Below are positions 5,700 through 7,468 of a stretch of 7,468 nt of DNA, in pieces (positions within the stretch are counted from its first letter, which is position 1; each line of letters starts with the position of its first letter). Under the pieces are notes generated by a model. The model made no database searches and had not been told where the DNA came from. It saw only the letters and a list, made by a program, of their open reading frames with translations. Origin of the DNA: an uncultured Bacillota bacterium (lineage in GTDB: Bacteria; Bacillota; Dehalobacteriia; UBA4068); contig CAKRYM010000066.1 in assembly GCA_934427095.1 (NCBI GenBank), forward strand, positions 1-7,468. Direction: 5' to 3'. A program made the position numbers and the translations under genes.

Positions 5700-7468
5700 A
5701 TGTCCGAAAAAATGATGAAACGCACGGATTACTGTGGCGCCCTGCGCATGAAGGATCAGGGACGCGAAGTTGTGCTCTGCGGCTGGGTGGATACCAACCG
5801 GGACCACGGCGGGTTAATTTTTATTGACTTGAGAGATCGGGAAGGTATTATCCAGGTGGTTATCGACCCCTCGGTAGTTAGCCCCGAGGCCTTTGCCCTC
5901 GCAGAAGCCGCTCGCAGCGAGCATGTGCTGAATATCCGCGGTACAGTACGGCCCCGGGCGAAAGAAGCTGTGAATCCCAACCGTGTTACTGGGGATATCG
6001 AGGTTCTGGCCAAGGAGATCATTTCCCTGAACAAATCCAAAACACCGCCTTTCTATATTCAGGACGGGGTGGATTGCGATGAAAATATCCGCCTGCGTTA
6101 CCGCTATTTGGACCTACGCCGGCCGGAAATGCAGGAAGCTCTGCGGTTAAGGCATAAAGTAACCATCGCCATCCGCAAATTCCTGGATGACGAAGGGTTC
6201 TATGAAATTGAAACCCCAATGCTTTGCAAAAGCTCTCCCGAAGGCGCCAGAGATTATCTGGTTCCCTCTCGCGTGCATCCTGGGGAATTCTATGCTCTCC
6301 CCCAAAGTCCGCAGCTGTTTAAGCAATTGCTGATGGTAGCGGGTATGGATCGTTATTTCCAGATTGCCCGTTGCTTCCGGGACGAAGACCTGCGTGCAGA
6401 CCGTCAGCCGGAATTCACCCAGGTGGACATGGAAATGAGTTTCATGACTGAGGAAGAAATTCGCGACTTAAACGAACGCTTGTTGAAATACGTGTTTAAG
6501 GAAGCTTTGGGTCGGGATATCCAAATTCCCTTCCCTGTCATGACCTGGAAGGAAGCCATGGACCGTTTTGGATCCGACAAGCCTGACCTGCGTTTTGGCA
6601 TGGAAATTATTGATGTGGCGGACATTTGCTTGCAAAGCGAATTCACTACCTTCCGTTCCGTTGCAGAACAAGGCGGCTGGGTAAGAGGCATTAACGCGAA
6701 AGGCGCTCGTTTCTCCCGCCGGACCATGGATGACCTCAAAGATTTCGTAGCCATTTACGGCGCACGGGGTCTTGCCTATATCATGGTAGAAGAGGATGGG
6801 CTCAAATCCCCCATTGCGAAATTCTTCACACAGGAACAGTTGGATGCCATTTGCAGCCGGATGAATGCGGAGCCTGGCGACGTGCTAATGTTTGTGGCTG
6901 CTGATCCGGAAATCACTGCAGATTCCCTGGGTCATCTTCGCTGTGAAGTAGCCAAACGGCTGAACCTGATCGATCCGCAGGAGCTGAATTTCCTCTGGGT
7001 TATCGACTTTCCCATGATGGAATTCGATAAAGAGGATAATCGTTGGAAAGCGGTGCATCATCCTTTCACCATGGTAAAAGACGAGGACTTGGATATTCTG
7101 GAAGAACGGCCCCATGAAGCCCGAGCCAAAGCCTACGACTGCGTACTGAATGGTACGGAGCTGGGCGGCGGTTCCATCCGTATCCATGACCGGGAAATTC
7201 AGAATAAAATCTTCCGCCTGCTTAACCTGACGGAAGAAGAAAGCCATGATAAATTTGGCTATCTGTTAGATGCCTTCGAATTTGGCGCTCCGCCCCATGG
7301 CGGTTTAGCCTTTGGTCTGGATCGCATGATTATGCTCATGGCCAATAAGGAAAGCATCCGTGACGTTATCGCCTTCCCCAAGACCCAAAGCGCTTCCGAC
7401 CTGATGGTTCAAGCACCCAGCAGCGTGGAAATGAAACAGCTCAGAGAGCTGCACATCCGCACCACCGT
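5700..7468 (+). CDS. aspS: Aspartate--tRNA ligase (AspRS), probably non-discriminating; 3' end cut by window edge
   Basis: Class IIb synthetase that charges tRNA-Asp, and possibly mischarges tRNA-Asn with Asp. My translation gives 589 codons with no stop. The end matches the family C-terminus (FPKTQSASDLMVQAPSS, LRELHIR), so only a few residues are missing. The N-terminal OB-fold anticodon-binding domain is about 1-105 (LCGWVDTNRDHGGLIFIDLRDREG, in two parts at 26-37 and 38-49). The catalytic core begins near 130 (RLRYRYLDLRRPEM) with motif 1 around 159-174. The aspartate-site loop SPEGARDYLVPSRVH is at 179-193 and QSPQLFKQLL at 202-211. Motif 2 is at 222-245 (ARCFRDEDLRADRQPEFTQ, R227 and E229). 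The bacterial GAD-type insertion follows, then HHPFT, GGGSIRIHD and motif 3 GGLAFGLDR (534-542, R542). His at residue 36 replaces the Leu of the discriminating E. coli enzyme. The ATG at 5700 has a good Shine-Dalgarno 8 nt away. It sits 65 nt after hisS, the usual Firmicute pairing. Confidence 0.98.
   Translation, partial: MSEKMMKRTDYCGALRMKDQGREVVLCGWVDTNRDHGGLIFIDLRDREGIIQVVIDPSVVSPEAFALAEAARSEHVLNIRGTVRPRAKEAVNPNRVTGDIEVLAKEIISLNKSKTPPFYIQDGVDCDENIRLRYRYLDLRRPEMQEALRLRHKVTIAIRKFLDDEGFYEIETPMLCKSSPEGARDYLVPSRVHPGEFYALPQSPQLFKQLLMVAGMDRYFQIARCFRDEDLRADRQPEFTQVDMEMSFMTEEEIRDLNERLLKYVFKEALGRDIQIPFPVMTWKEAMDRFGSDKPDLRFGMEIIDVADICLQSEFTTFRSVAEQGGWVRGINAKGARFSRRTMDDLKDFVAIYGARGLAYIMVEEDGLKSPIAKFFTQEQLDAICSRMNAEPGDVLMFVAADPEITADSLGHLRCEVAKRLNLIDPQELNFLWVIDFPMMEFDKEDNRWKAVHHPFTMVKDEDLDILEERPHEARAKAYDCVLNGTELGGGSIRIHDREIQNKIFRLLNLTEEESHDKFGYLLDAFEFGAPPHGGLAFGLDRMIMLMANKESIRDVIAFPKTQSASDLMVQAPSSVEMKQLRELHIRTT

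Overview
The window comes from a low-to-moderate GC Firmicute (Bacillota). CodY occurs only in that phylum, and the Rel, HisRS and FtsZ sequences fit it. The clostridial-type CodY GAF loop and the Cys-rich HisRS point to a clostridial or Negativicutes lineage rather than Bacillus. That finer placement is inference, made without a database search.

Layout: two divergent transcription units meet at a roughly 210-bp intergenic region (4162-4374). On the minus strand, reading leftward, are ftsQ/divIB (4161-3388), ftsZ (3302-2202), codY (2108-1314) and the 5' two thirds or so of a bifunctional rel (relA/spoT) gene (1225-1, cut by the window edge). On the plus strand are hisS (4375-5634) and an almost complete aspS (5700-7468, missing only the last few codons). 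Every gene is intact within the window. I see no mobile elements, CRISPR arrays, RNA genes or pseudogenes, and no gene-free stretch exceeds 300 bases.

Regulatory features: hisS has a textbook sigma-A promoter (TTGACA, 18-bp spacer, TATAAT) and ftsQ has an extended -10 promoter (TGCTATAAT). Between them lie three copies of TGACAA, two of which form a 9-bp inverted repeat. A perfect 11-bp hairpin followed by a T-rich stretch separates codY from rel and looks like a terminator or attenuator. The hisS leader is too short for a T-box.

How the genes work together: Rel makes and degrades (p)ppGpp and so lowers GTP, while CodY is a repressor that in known members senses GTP and branched-chain amino acids. 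The two nutrient sensors are neighbours, downstream of the division genes ftsQ and ftsZ. HisRS and AspRS charge tRNAs, and uncharged tRNA is what triggers Rel on the ribosome. The genes themselves are housekeeping genes. The points worth a second look are the arrangement (codY-rel tandem, ftsQ-ftsZ without ftsA, rel inverted relative to hisS-aspS), the altered CodY effector pocket, and a His in AspRS typical of the non-discriminating form. I found no clear evidence of a wholly new system.
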